Made by a program: the position numbers and the translations under genes
From: Symsagittifera roscoffensis
Taxonomy: Eukaryota; Xenacoelomorpha; Acoela; Convolutidae
Direction of reading: 5' to 3'
Length of the DNA: 64,000 nucleotides
Assembly: GCF_963678635.1 (NCBI RefSeq)
Contig: NC_087063.1
Span: forward strand, 16,495,006 to 16,559,005
Shown here: positions 17,901 through 27,759 of the stretch, piece by piece
How the letters are laid out: each line of letters begins with the position of its first letter
How positions within the stretch are numbered: the stretch's first letter is position 1
The notes under the pieces: generated by a model
Told to the model about the DNA's origin: nothing
The model's database searches: none
The model's input: the letters and a program-made list of their open reading frames with translations, nothing else

Positions 17901-19048
17901 ACTACTAACCTCGCTCATAAAAAATTTTAAGCTGAAACGTTTTGAACGTTTTTTTGAACCATCAGTACTGAAATACATAAAAACATAAGAACGTAATTGG
18001 TCCTTACAACTACGTTTAATGATATAACATGAGGCAAAACCCTNNNNNNNNNNNNNNNNNNNNNNNNNNNNNNNNNNNNNNNNNNNNNNNNNNNNNNNNN
18101 NNNNNNNNNNNNNNNNNNNNNNNNNNNNNNNNNNNNNNNNNNNNNNNNNNNNNNNNNNNNNNNNNNNNNNNNNNNNNNNNNNNNNNNNNNNNNNNNNNNN
18201 NNNNNNNNNNNNNNNNNNNNNNNNNNNNNNNNNNNNNNNNNNNACACCAATATATACTATTTTCACCTTTTGCAGCCAATATCCCCCTCTGATGTCATCT
18301 AACAAATGACTCCTAAAAGTACTGATCGATTGAAAAAGAGTGACATCAAAAACTGATTTGGAATACTTAATAAAAGCAGCAGTATGACAGCTCAGTTTTA
18401 CTTGATGTCTGAAGTGCTTTCAATGGAGTTTATCCAATAAAAAGATCTCAGAAATCATTCAAAACCTCCAAGCTAGTGGTGCTAGATCTTTCAGAAAAAA
18501 CGAGTTGGAATCGATTGGTTTCTATTGGTCCTCACTGATAGCAGAGGTAAAATCAAAAAAGGATTGCGCCACAATTCCCAAAAAGAGAAAAAATTATTGT
18601 AATAAAAACTACATTCCAGATTGTCTATCTACTTTTCAGACAAGGCAAACGACCGATACTCAAATTTATCTTTCTTGTATTTGTTACATACAGGGGCTAA
18701 TTTAGAAGAAGAAGCGGGTTTAAGCAGCCCTTGTTTTCCAGAATATTGGCCCGAAGACCCCATATTTGTTCCCCTGTTTCAGCTTTGTCTTCAAACTCCA
18801 AATTAATAAAAAATGTTCGCAATATATTAAAAGCGCAATATAATATATTTTTTGAGGAATGAACAAATGCCAAAAAACACAGATCGTTTGCTCAAAACCT
18901 ACCAAAGCACAGATTTAGATGAGTGATGGCGCCGAGAAATTAGTTCCTGCCTGCGGAACCTAGAATTAAAATATCCTGAATATGGAATCTGTGAATATGC
19001 ACAGCGTAGGTGCAATGGAAAAAAGCATGTTTTTTACTTGATTTTATT
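17901..19048. other. Region around assembly gap, no gene recognised
   Basis: Bases 18044-18243 are exactly 200 N, a scaffold gap of unknown true length. The flanks are AT-rich and short frames across 18505-18905 show no recognisable protein. The stretch may hide the right end of the Polinton or the boundary to another repeat. Confidence 0.6.
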
Positions 19049-19490
19049 CAGGGGCGGATCTAGGATTTCTCGAGGGGGGGGGGGGGGGCGGATTTTCAAA
19101 AAATTTTCCAAAATTTTGACGACCTTTTTTTTTAGGTCGACCAAATTGATTTTTCGAGCTCTCCCAAAGCACTGTTTTGCCCCTATTTTTGCAAAATTTT
19201 CTGATTTTTCGAGCAAAATTTTCTGATTTTTGCAAAATTTTCTGATTTTTCGAGCTCTCCCAAAGCACTGTTTTGCCCCTATTTTTGCAAAATTTTCTGA
19301 AAAAACAGTCAAAAAAGCCGTTTTTGGGCACTTTTCGAAAAATTTTGACAAAAAAAATCGCTTTTTTTTGGCGCGCGCTCCCCCTCAAAGTTAGTGTGTA
19401 TTGGCGCCAAAGGCGCCTTTAGAAAAAACAGTCAAAAAAGCCGTTTTTGGGCACTTTTTGAAAAATTTTGACAACAAAAAAAGCGTTGTT
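19049..19490. mobile_element. hAT-type MITE copy, rearranged
   Basis: It begins CAGGGGCGGATCTAGGATTT followed by a G-run. It shares with the complete copy at 49902-50340 the GACC...TTAGGTCGACC segment, GAGCTCTCCCAAAGCA, the GGCGCGCGCTCCCCC block and GGCGCCAAAGGCGCC. An internal segment of about 60-90 bases is repeated twice and the usual CCGCCCCTG right end is missing, so it is a rearranged or truncated copy. Confidence 0.7.
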
Positions 19491-19842
19491 TTGTTTGCGC
19501 TTCATTTTTGCTCGCTACTGTAATTGGTGCTGATGGATTTTCAGAACAAAATACTCGCCGTTCTAATATGTTTTTTTTCCAGCGGTATCTTTCAATAGAG
19601 TTGATGATAACTGCAAAGCTTGGATCCTGATTGTACTTGATAAGAAGGGCATGCCGTTTATGCTCATTTGGGAAGCTAACTGAGTTTTAGAGAGAACACT
19701 GTAGGCGCATACAGCTGAAATTCTATATAGTTGGTGATTTTCAAATCAATCAAAAATTTAATTATTGAAGTATCGATTTGAGGTTTTCTCCTCTCACCAG
19801 CTTCGCTTAAGCAGCGCCCAGTTTGGAAATTAAGGTTATAAG
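19491..19842. other. Flank left of the LTR element
   Basis: AT-rich non-coding DNA with no recognised feature. The last four bases (TAAG, 19839-19842) are the target duplication of the LTR element. Confidence 0.5.
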
Positions 19843-20250
19843 TGAGTTAGGACCGAAGTGTAACTCATAGAGTAATTTCGGATAGGGTACACCGTCTGCT
19901 CGTCACGCTATCTTATTTTCGGCCGGATAGATTCGTGCAACTTCTTAGTCTAATACCGATCCTAATCTTACTCTTATACTATCTAGTCTCAGGTTGTTTA
20001 ACTAGTCTCTGCTAGGCTCAATAGATCTAGGGTATACTGGTTTATTGCGGCTGCTGAAGTGCTCGGGAGAGTCCAACTAATTTCTAAGTTAAATTCAAAT
20101 CTCTCTGGTGCTGAAATTACAAGTAACTTCAGCACTTACAAATAAGTGGGTTGTTAGTTAGATGGATCATGATTGGTTAATATTAAATACTTTACATTGG
20201 TAAAACATTTAATTTATCCAATCATAAAATATAGTTTAGATCAGGTTCCA
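19843..20250 (-). repeat. 3' LTR of the giant retroelement
   Basis: Identical, as read, to 38277-38684, with TAAG (19839-19842) adjoining on the outer side. The polypurine tract expected just inside (from 20251) is weak: on the element strand the last bases read CCCGGATGGG before the LTR. Confidence 0.95.
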
Positions 20251-21796
20251 CCCATCCGGGTTTTACAGAGTTTTTTAGAATAGTTCTTCTGTAATTCAAG
20301 GATGGATGATGGACGTTGGTATTTGGCGAACATCATAATTTTCTTCCGCTTCTTCTTGTGACAACGACAAATCAATTCTGATTTCAGAATGGTTGGCTAT
20401 GTCAGGTTTTTCTGTTCTTCGGGGAGAACTTCTTTTGTGTCTGATCTAGCTTGGGAATGGCGTGGAGATTGTGCGTGGAGGGGATGCCTGGTTACTCGGA
20501 TCTGTACGTATACTTGAACATCGAGGTGGTCATTGGTCTAGTTCAATGAAGTCCTTTTCTGCGAAGTCAAGTCGTACTCTAAATCCTTTGAGTTGTGATT
20601 GTGAGCGGCATATCGATTGTAGTTGGTCATTCTCTCTCGAGTGTAGTGGGGTCGTCTTGTCTTTTGATGTTCGTCCTTGGTGTTGTATTCTGATCTATAT
20701 ATTGCATCATGTGATTTTACATTTTATAAAACTTTTATTAGTTTAATATTTTTTAATAATGATTTTAGTTAGTTGTTTTCACAAAAGCTTTTTGTTTTAG
20801 TTCGGTTATTTTGAAGAGTTACTCACCCTTGAGTAGCTCTTATTAAAAATAAAGGTGTGGTCACAAAGCGTGGATGTAGCGCGGTGGGTTAGGCCGGCTA
20901 TAGAGCATGCTCAGGACGTCCTTTCCTGGTGGGTTAGGCCAGGAGTGGGAGTATGATTTCATGCGGTGTTTGTGAGGGGTCCTGTTATGTGACAACGTTT
21001 TATGTTGGGTTTGTTGTGGTTTTACTTATGTCTTGTTGGTTATGTACTTTTTCCAAAAAGCAAATTGTTTGTGGTATGGTTTTGTCTTTCGACTTTTTTG
21101 TGTTTTATTATTTCTTTCTAAGACTTTGTAATAGTCTTCAAAAGAATAAATTATCCAGTTTTAAACTGGGTTAATCCGGTTTGGGTACCGTTGGTTTCCT
21201 TTTCTTAGTCATGCTGTTATTCTATGATTTGTGGTATTTAGTAAGCTGCGTTGGTTAGTTTTGTTTAGTATATGATTCCTTTCCAACCGGGTTAAAGGAA
21301 AGTTTGAAACATGTTATTATATGTTAGAGTTATTGAGTGTGAAAACTTGAAACTGAAATTCATTATTTTAAACAATTCTTCGTGGGCGAGCTGTGCGAGT
21401 GTGGATAGAATTTCTGTGCGAATGAATGAAAATATCAAAAGGTTAGTACTGCAATTGCATTTTATTAATTTACTACATAGAATTTAGAAATTTACTGCTA
21501 GTTATGGGGGAATTTTAAGATACAAATTTTCATCATAATTAGATTTACTGCTTTTGGGGGAAAATTTTATAAATTAATTTACTGCATTGGTATTATATTT
21601 ATTTAATTGTTGGTGCAAAAGTTTAATAGGGTCTTAAACAGTTTTGAAGAAGTTTGCTATTTTTTATTTTTCTTTTGTGAATTTTTCAGATGATCGAGGA
21701 TGAAGGCTAAAAATCTAAAGAAAACATGAATAAAGAATGGTGAGTGTTTTAATATTTTAATTAGTTAGTAATATTCATTTAATTCATACTTACCTG
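20251..21796 (-). other. 3' non-coding region of the retroelement
   Basis: About 1.5 kb between the last ORF and the 3' LTR with no supported gene. It contains a GGTGGGTTAGGCC word twice (around 20883 and 20929) and AT-rich spacers. Short plus-strand frames at 20462-20746 and 20953-21174 have no recognisable content and run against the element. Confidence 0.5.
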
Positions 21797-23596
21797 TTAG
21801 TCGTCGGGGAAAAAACCGTGGGGGAAGATGTCGTGAATTAGTTCTGAAGTTGTGAGTAGTTTAGCTAGAATGCGGATGATATTTTTAGTCTGAAGTAGTG
21901 GCCAAAGCAATTGAAGTGCCTTAATAGTGGTTAGTTCTTCAGTGCCTACTGCAAACTCATAAGGTGTGTTTTGGATTAAGTTATATAATTTGTGGTTAAA
22001 TTTAGTGTTGTGGATGAATTCTAAAATTGGGATTTCTATAGGTTGTAGGAACTCGTGCGGGATAAGGAAGGGTCGGGATTCTTCGGCGTTGAAGGTCTTG
22101 GTGATGGGGCAGAAAATGTACATTTGGGTTATGGGGTCATAATTACGAAGAATACCATGGAGGTTAGTGTCTTTAATACAATATGTGAAATTTAGGAAAT
22201 ACGGTGAAGTGTATTTTGAATTGATGAATTGGAAACGATGGTGTGATTGTCTAGAGGGTGTGTGGAGGTCAAAGTGATTTTGGATGAAACGATAGTAACT
22301 GTATGTATGTGTTTGTTTAGTGCGCAACATAATATCGTGTGAGCAGTGTAAATCTCTTTCGTGTGGTGCAAGGAAGTGAAAGGTTAGTGAAAAGATTTGG
22401 AAGCGTTCTTTAAAACTTTCGTATGCTTGTGTGTTTGTTAGTGCTTCTGAAATAATGTGATCAAACTTTCGGTCGAAGATGTTTAGTGTAAATACATATG
22501 GTGTCTTGATGAAAAATTTCTCGGTGATTTGTGGATTAGCGAAGCGATCGTCGTCTAAGAATTGATCTTGGTTAGCTCTAATGATGTTGTGATCGTAGTA
22601 TTCTAGTGTATATTCATTAGCTCTAGGTGCAGTGTGTATTTTTAGTGATTTTTTATATCCAACGTAAGTAAACTGTCTAGCGGTTAGTGGTGTAGTTAGT
22701 TGATATAGCATGTCTTTGTTTCGGTCTATATCGATGGAAGTGCTGGATAAAGGTAAGCAAAGAGGGTTAGTGAAATGATAGTATGAGGTCCAAGAGAGAG
22801 TGGGCATTAAAACGTATTCATCTACAAAGTTGCGTGTTTCGTTAGCGTCGTGAGGGGTGTTTAAGGTGTATTGTGGAAATGAGGGTAAAGTGATAGCTAA
22901 AAATTCTTTAGTGTTAGTATGCTGGGGGTGGTTGATGTATTCACGGGCTGTTCCTGGTTTTGCTGGGAAAGGATGGTTGGGGAATTTTCTTTTAAAAGTG
23001 CGGTAAGCTCTATTAGTGTTGAGTGAAGATATAGTGGATGTGGTTGATGGTGTTAATGATTCAGTATAATTTGAAGAGGGTGTAGGGGGATTGGATGAAT
23101 TTGTAGTGGAGGAGATTTGGTTTATGGTCGGGGTGTTAAGGTGGTAGGGTTGTTGTTGGAGGGTAATAAAATTATCTAGTTCTGGGGAGATTCGGGGGGT
23201 GTCTGGAGAATGAGATGATTGGTCAGAATGGTATGAGGAGTAGGTTGGGGTAACTTGGGAAGCATAAGAGGGTGTCGGAGTGATTGGGTCAGGGTTATTG
23301 GATAATATGGGTTGAAAAGGGGGTTGAGAAAAATTAGAAGGGTTATGAAAATTATTGGATGGAGATGGTTCTGAGTCGGCGAATTCATCGGGGGTTTCAA
23401 TATTCGGGTTATTTAGCTGTGAAATGGAGTATAAAACTGAAATATGTGAGTTAGTGTCGGAATTCATGCCTGATGTTACATTGCTAGATGGAAAATCGGG
23501 TGGCGGAAAAGCAAAAAGTGGTATTATTGGGATTGGAGAGGTAAGATTGGTTGGATGGGAATTTGATCGGTGTAGTGATCCAAGTTGGCGGCTCAT
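21797..23596 (-). CDS. Retroelement 3' ORF of unknown function, 599 aa
   Basis: It starts at the ATG that overlaps the env stop (ATGA), which points to translational coupling. Residues 1-200 are Pro/Ser/Asn/Thr-rich and low in complexity. Residues of about 200-599 are well structured in composition, with many aromatic residues and His (for example TPYVFTLNIFDRKFDH, FQIFSLTFHFLAPHERDLHC). No signal peptide or membrane span is seen. I do not recognise it, and it lacks nuclease or esterase motifs of the kinds reported as captured genes in large LTR elements. Position after env resembles accessory genes of complex retroviruses. Confidence 0.7.
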   Translation of the reverse strand: MSRQLGSLHRSNSHPTNLTSPIPIIPLFAFPPPDFPSSNVTSGMNSDTNSHISVLYSISQLNNPNIETPDEFADSEPSPSNNFHNPSNFSQPPFQPILSNNPDPITPTPSYASQVTPTYSSYHSDQSSHSPDTPRISPELDNFITLQQQPYHLNTPTINQISSTTNSSNPPTPSSNYTESLTPSTTSTISSLNTNRAYRTFKRKFPNHPFPAKPGTAREYINHPQHTNTKEFLAITLPSFPQYTLNTPHDANETRNFVDEYVLMPTLSWTSYYHFTNPLCLPLSSTSIDIDRNKDMLYQLTTPLTARQFTYVGYKKSLKIHTAPRANEYTLEYYDHNIIRANQDQFLDDDRFANPQITEKFFIKTPYVFTLNIFDRKFDHIISEALTNTQAYESFKERFQIFSLTFHFLAPHERDLHCSHDIMLRTKQTHTYSYYRFIQNHFDLHTPSRQSHHRFQFINSKYTSPYFLNFTYCIKDTNLHGILRNYDPITQMYIFCPITKTFNAEESRPFLIPHEFLQPIEIPILEFIHNTKFNHKLYNLIQNTPYEFAVGTEELTTIKALQLLWPLLQTKNIIRILAKLLTTSELIHDIFPHGFFPDD

Positions 23597-26214
23597 CGTG
23601 GGCTAAAAAAATTATTATTTTGAGATTGAAAAGCGGTGGTATGGGGCTGTTCAATAATTTGTTCATAAGTATTATCATCTTGTGATTGATGTGTCATTAT
23701 ATGTTGGACGGGACTTTGCGATGTATTGAGTCGAAAATTTGGATTATGTGTGATGGCTAAATTTCGAAAATTTCGTGGGACTAGGGATAGTGGATGGTTA
23801 TTTGGTAGGGGTGGTAATTGTGGTGCCGTTGGCTGTGTGTCGACATTGTTATGTTCTTCGTCGTATGTATTTTGTCGTGTTGTTATTTTTGTGTTATATT
23901 CTTTTATTTGTGCGTCTAAAAGAATTTTGTTTATAGATGTAGAAAAGATTCCAAAAAATCCTGCAAAGAGTATGCGTGCTACGCTTGCTTGTCTGTTTAC
24001 TTGTGTGTGTATAGCACATGTATTGTAGATTCCTTTTAAGAGTGAGAAAAGAAATCCAATAAAGTTAAACATTGCGTATAAAATAGTCAATTTTTCTAAG
24101 ATGTAGTAGGGCCATCCTAGAAAATCAAGGATTTCATTCTTGAGTGTAACAAAGCTAAAAATGTTGATTGGTGATATATCTTGGGGACGGTATTTTTCGC
24201 CGTTTAGATATATATAATCTTTAATGTCTTTAAAATATCCGCTATAGTCTTGCGTGTAGATATCGGCAAATCCTGCGGTTTCTGCAAGTTTGCGTAAGTT
24301 TTGGTCTATTGATTGTCTTTGTATAGTGTCCATTTGTGTTAATAATTCTTGGAATTGTTGTGTTCTAATGTGATGTTGAATATCTGATTTTGAATAGATT
24401 CCTATTGATTGTAAATCTATATTTGGGTTTCGAGCAATAGCGCGAATGCTTTCTGGTGAAAATTTTTTGAGTGATTGCATTAATGTGGGATATGGAGTGA
24501 GAAGGTAATATTTATTTTCATCAGGGTTTAGTTGTACTACATTGTGGCTGTTTTCTGATCCACATGGGACTGCGGTATCCCAGAAATAGGTTCTTCGTGA
24601 AAGTGTATCCACGAAATGTACTTTATTCTTATAAAAGATAGGGATTCTTTTATAACATCGTTTATCTTCAAAAACGTATAGTGGTGATACTTTTTTGGTA
24701 CAAGTATAAAACCATAAGATGTTTCCTTCATAGTCTAAAAAATTTGATCTATTTCCTGATAATAAGTATCCTGCGTAGGGTATTTTTAATACTGCTAGTG
24801 CAAGTGATTGTAATATTTGTGTTCGTTCTAATTCGCATAGTTGGTGTAGTGTTTCTAATTCGGAGAGTGACATTTCTTGAAAAATGCGGCTAATTGTATA
24901 GTCTAGTTTCATATCCAAATGAATATCATAGTGGATATTACCGAAATATGTAGTATTCATTAGTGATAATTCTTGTAAGCGTGTGCTTCTGGTGTCATAA
25001 GGTTTTAGATGTCCACCAGGTTGTCCGTTACTTTTTTCAAAATTAACTGGTATATAGGATGTTCCTTCGTTTAGAGGATGACCTGTGGCATATGGGTCGA
25101 TTTTTACTTTTCCAGTGGTCATGTCGAATCCTTTTTCGTATTCAACTAATATTTCAGAGTATTGTGTTCTGTGAAGTGGATTCCTGTATTTACATGCAAG
25201 TTCTGTTTCTTGATATATTTGAAAACGTGTCAATTTATTTTCTATATTGTCTATGTTTCTAAAATCGGAACTTAGTTTGCGTGATGGATGGACTTGTTCA
25301 TATGGAATTGATTGTATAAAATATTTTTCGTGAAATTTTATCATACGAGCGTGTATTTTTGCTACTTGAAATGTTGTACATGTATCTTCGGGGAACCAAA
25401 CAATTGTTGCTTGTGTTCTTGTTGTAGGGTCGCAATATCCTTGATCATTTTTACAAGGTAGTCGGATTCCTTGATAGATCATTGTATTATCAGATAAATC
25501 TCGTGTTAGTTGTATTTTTTCGAGTTGTATTTTCCAATCGAAAAACATTATTTCTTGGTATCCTTTATTTTTCGTGTCTGCTTTGCAGTTTGATGGGTTA
25601 TTTATACCAATGTGTGGTATCCAATGTTTATCATGTAGGTCATAGGTTAATCGTCCGTGTGCGCCGTTATACGGGTATTTTTCGTCTAGTTTTATATGTC
25701 CTTGGTGTCTTTCAAGTTGTGATTGGTGTACAGAGTCTGAAAAAACTTGAAAATTAACTAATTTTCTTTGGGAATTTTTATTTTGTGTGATGTTTAGTCT
25801 AAGTAATTCATTTTTACAATCTTCGGGATTGAGATGTAAAAGACGTTCTATATTACTTTGATAGAATGATTCATGGTCAAGTCGGTTTTTGTTGCCGTTG
25901 GAGACTTGTGAACAATGTACTTTCTTTTCGGAAAATGTCGCTGTGAATTTATAACCTGTAACTGTTGTTGCTCGGGCTTTTGAATAGAGTGTTGCTATTA
26001 TATCTGTGGTTTCTATAGCTTGTGGTTCTGTTTCACATTGTGATACTTGATTTATTGCATATTTGTGTAGTGTTTTTTGTTCATTTTCTTCGCAATCGTA
26101 ATGTGTTACTAATAATAAATCTTGTGGTCCTGTACGAGGGGAAGGGTTTATGTTTTGATTTGAGATTACTAGAAAAGGGAGTTGGAGAAAAATTAATAAT
26201 TTTAGAATATACAT
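23593..26214 (-). CDS. env: Env-like glycoprotein, 873 aa
   Basis: A type I membrane glycoprotein layout: a signal peptide of about 18 residues (MYILKLLIFLQLPFLVIS), a long Cys-containing ectodomain with several N-x-S/T sites, a main hydrophobic span at about 708-733, a second hydrophobic stretch at about 745-763 and a hydrophilic tail of about 110 residues. The tail contains PTAP (near residue 792) followed by PPLP. The N-terminal YDC and following Cys pattern loosely recalls glycoproteins of chuvirus-type negative-strand viruses, which have been captured by other retroelements; I hold this with low confidence. Its start overlaps the ATG-less ORF and its TGA overlaps the next ATG as ATGA (23593-23596). 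The frame is intact. Confidence 0.75.
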   Translation of the reverse strand: MYILKLLIFLQLPFLVISNQNINPSPRTGPQDLLLVTHYDCEENEQKTLHKYAINQVSQCETEPQAIETTDIIATLYSKARATTVTGYKFTATFSEKKVHCSQVSNGNKNRLDHESFYQSNIERLLHLNPEDCKNELLRLNITQNKNSQRKLVNFQVFSDSVHQSQLERHQGHIKLDEKYPYNGAHGRLTYDLHDKHWIPHIGINNPSNCKADTKNKGYQEIMFFDWKIQLEKIQLTRDLSDNTMIYQGIRLPCKNDQGYCDPTTRTQATIVWFPEDTCTTFQVAKIHARMIKFHEKYFIQSIPYEQVHPSRKLSSDFRNIDNIENKLTRFQIYQETELACKYRNPLHRTQYSEILVEYEKGFDMTTGKVKIDPYATGHPLNEGTSYIPVNFEKSNGQPGGHLKPYDTRSTRLQELSLMNTTYFGNIHYDIHLDMKLDYTISRIFQEMSLSELETLHQLCELERTQILQSLALAVLKIPYAGYLLSGNRSNFLDYEGNILWFYTCTKKVSPLYVFEDKRCYKRIPIFYKNKVHFVDTLSRRTYFWDTAVPCGSENSHNVVQLNPDENKYYLLTPYPTLMQSLKKFSPESIRAIARNPNIDLQSIGIYSKSDIQHHIRTQQFQELLTQMDTIQRQSIDQNLRKLAETAGFADIYTQDYSGYFKDIKDYIYLNGEKYRPQDISPINIFSFVTLKNEILDFLGWPYYILEKLTILYAMFNFIGFLFSLLKGIYNTCAIHTQVNRQASVARILFAGFFGIFSTSINKILLDAQIKEYNTKITTRQNTYDEEHNNVDTQPTAPQLPPLPNNHPLSLVPRNFRNLAITHNPNFRLNTSQSPVQHIMTHQSQDDNTYEQIIEQPHTTAFQSQNNNFFSPR

Positions 26215-27338
26215 GTGTATGATAATCCTGAGTATGGATTGTAAAATGTAATGTAACCAATTGTGTTTTTGGTGTATCTGTCGTATTTATATATTACTTC
26301 AGTAGTTATAAACGGTGGTGGTAGTGATTGAGCTGTTATGTTAGGTGGATTTAATGGGTAGGGATGTTGGGTAATGTTATTTAACTTAACTGTGATTTCA
26401 AACTTTAATTGTAAACTGTTTTGTTGGAGTATTTGAATATTGTGATCACGGATATCGTTGTGAATATCTTGGCGATATTGTAATCTATTAAGTGCCCAGT
26501 TATGAAGGCGGTTACTTTCTTGATGTTGTCCAAATAATGGTGGAGGTGCTGTAAATGTATTCCAATCTAATCTTAAAGGGATATTTATTGATGATTGTTC
26601 TCGATATCTGGCGTCGAGATTATTTGGAAAATTTAAGTTAAAGGGTAGTGGTGAAAATTGGCTTATTGATGGTGTTGATGGTAGTGATAATGTTTCTGGT
26701 AGTGATGAGGATGTTGTTGTATCCGTAGAAATATCTATGGGGTCATTGACTAAATTTGGTTCACCTTGTGTGAATGAATGTGTAGTCCAATATGGCAGTC
26801 GTGATGTTTGGTTTGTGGGGTTAAAGGGATTTTCACGTATTTGTTCAGATGTTGGTGTTGAACCTAAGTAATCTGATGGTAAGCTTGAGGTGCTACGTTG
26901 TGAAAAAAGTGTAGGAGTTTCTGGTGTGATACCAGTGGTGTTTTCTGGAGTGGTTTGTGATGGGGATTGAGGTATATCAAAATGAACTCGGGGAGTTTGA
27001 AAATTTCTATTTCGTCGAGGATGTATAATTTGTCTATTTATTTCTGTTGTGTTTTGGTTTTGACTAAGGTTTCGTATTCTACTTAGTTCTTGTGGTAGTG
27101 TTGGGTAAAGATTATATGTTGGTTCACTTAGAGATGCTTGTCGTTGAACTGGTTCTAGTGGTTCAGATAAACGAGCGTGCCGTTCTTCAAAAGTGTATGG
27201 ATTGTCTTGAAAAGAAATTCGTGTAGATGTTTGAGGATTTTGAGTAGTTGAAGGTGGTGTTGGATTATCTTGGGATGATGTCGGTGAAGACTGATTCTGT
27301 GATTGTTGGGTAGCAATTTTTGATGGATTTTTGAATTT
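26202..27338 (-). CDS. Long ATG-less retroelement ORF, 378 codons
   Basis: A continuous frame of 378 codons on the element strand with no in-frame ATG, opening just after the stop of the 62-aa protein and ending 13 bases inside the env ATG. The first ~230 residues are Ser/Pro/Thr/Gln/Asn-rich and probably disordered. The last ~140 look folded (for example HNWALNRLQYRQDIHNDIRDHN and FEITVKLNN). Such a length is very unlikely by chance given the clean composition. Expression must use a non-AUG start, frameshifting from the preceding ORF, or splicing to an upstream ATG. I recognise no homologue. Similar Pro/Ser/Thr-rich, Asn-rich composition in the 599-aa ORF suggests shared origin or shared base bias. 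Confidence 0.6.
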   Translation of the reverse strand, partial: KFKNPSKIATQQSQNQSSPTSSQDNPTPPSTTQNPQTSTRISFQDNPYTFEERHARLSEPLEPVQRQASLSEPTYNLYPTLPQELSRIRNLSQNQNTTEINRQIIHPRRNRNFQTPRVHFDIPQSPSQTTPENTTGITPETPTLFSQRSTSSLPSDYLGSTPTSEQIRENPFNPTNQTSRLPYWTTHSFTQGEPNLVNDPIDISTDTTTSSSLPETLSLPSTPSISQFSPLPFNLNFPNNLDARYREQSSINIPLRLDWNTFTAPPPLFGQHQESNRLHNWALNRLQYRQDIHNDIRDHNIQILQQNSLQLKFEITVKLNNITQHPYPLNPPNITAQSLPPPFITTEVIYKYDRYTKNTIGYITFYNPYSGLSYTCIF

Positions 27339-27343
27339 TTACT

Positions 27344-27532
27344 TTAGTGGGAAGGTTTATGTTTATTATAATATTCTTCCAAAAAAATAATTAGAAAAAT
27401 TGTTGCTAGGGCAAATGTGATGATTGCTTTCTTTATACATTTACATATTGTCAAAATGAGGGATGATAAAAATGTTATGAAAATTACAAACAATAAAAAA
27501 ATATCAGTTCTACTGAAAATTGTTCGTATCAT
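27344..27532 (-). CDS. Small double-span membrane protein, 62 aa
   Basis: It starts at the ATG within ATGA at 27532. Two hydrophobic spans (about residues 11-29 and 35-51) are separated by CKCIKK, giving a hairpin membrane topology, followed by a charged tail EEYYNKHKPSH. This resembles a viroporin-like arrangement, but function is inference. Directly after its TAA, the long ATG-less frame opens. Confidence 0.4.
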   Translation of the reverse strand: MIRTIFSRTDIFLLFVIFITFLSSLILTICKCIKKAIITFALATIFLIIFLEEYYNKHKPSH

Positions 27533-27759
27533 TTAGACAAGTTGTTAAAATCGTACCTGTGGATATATTCAAGGGTTTTGGAAAGTTGGAGGAATAGTTC
27601 GAGTATTGTGTAGAAAATTAAAAAAATGTTACAAAAAATGATTAGGATTATTAGAAAATATTCAAGTATATCAAAAAGAAATATTATAAAGGCTTCAAGT
27701 ATTGAAAAAAAATGTTTAAAATTTATAAGTATTTGAGCAACTGTTTGAGAGAAGAGCAT
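27529..27759 (-). CDS. Small hydrophobic retroelement protein, 76 aa
   Basis: An ATG-started frame on the element strand. Most of its length is Ile/Leu/Phe-rich (for example FIIFLFDILEYFLIILIIFC), so it should be membrane-embedded. Its TGA stop overlaps the ATG of the next frame as ATGA (27529-27532). I do not know of a homologue. AT-rich DNA can give such frames by chance, but the stop-start overlap and position in a gene array argue for a real gene. Confidence 0.4.
   Translation of the reverse strand: MLFSQTVAQILINFKHFFSILEAFIIFLFDILEYFLIILIIFCNIFLIFYTILELFLQLSKTLEYIHRYDFNNLSK

Noticed and set aside
18016-18305. ORFs spanning the first N run
   Set aside because: Frames through unknown bases are artefacts of the gap. 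The same applies to frames across 60244-60443.
20462-21174. Two plus-strand ORFs in the retroelement 3' region
   Set aside because: They run against the element, have no recognisable content and lie in a T/G-rich strand where long open frames occur easily.
23355-26222. Several plus-strand ORFs opposite env
   Set aside because: They are antisense shadows of the 873-aa and 599-aa frames.
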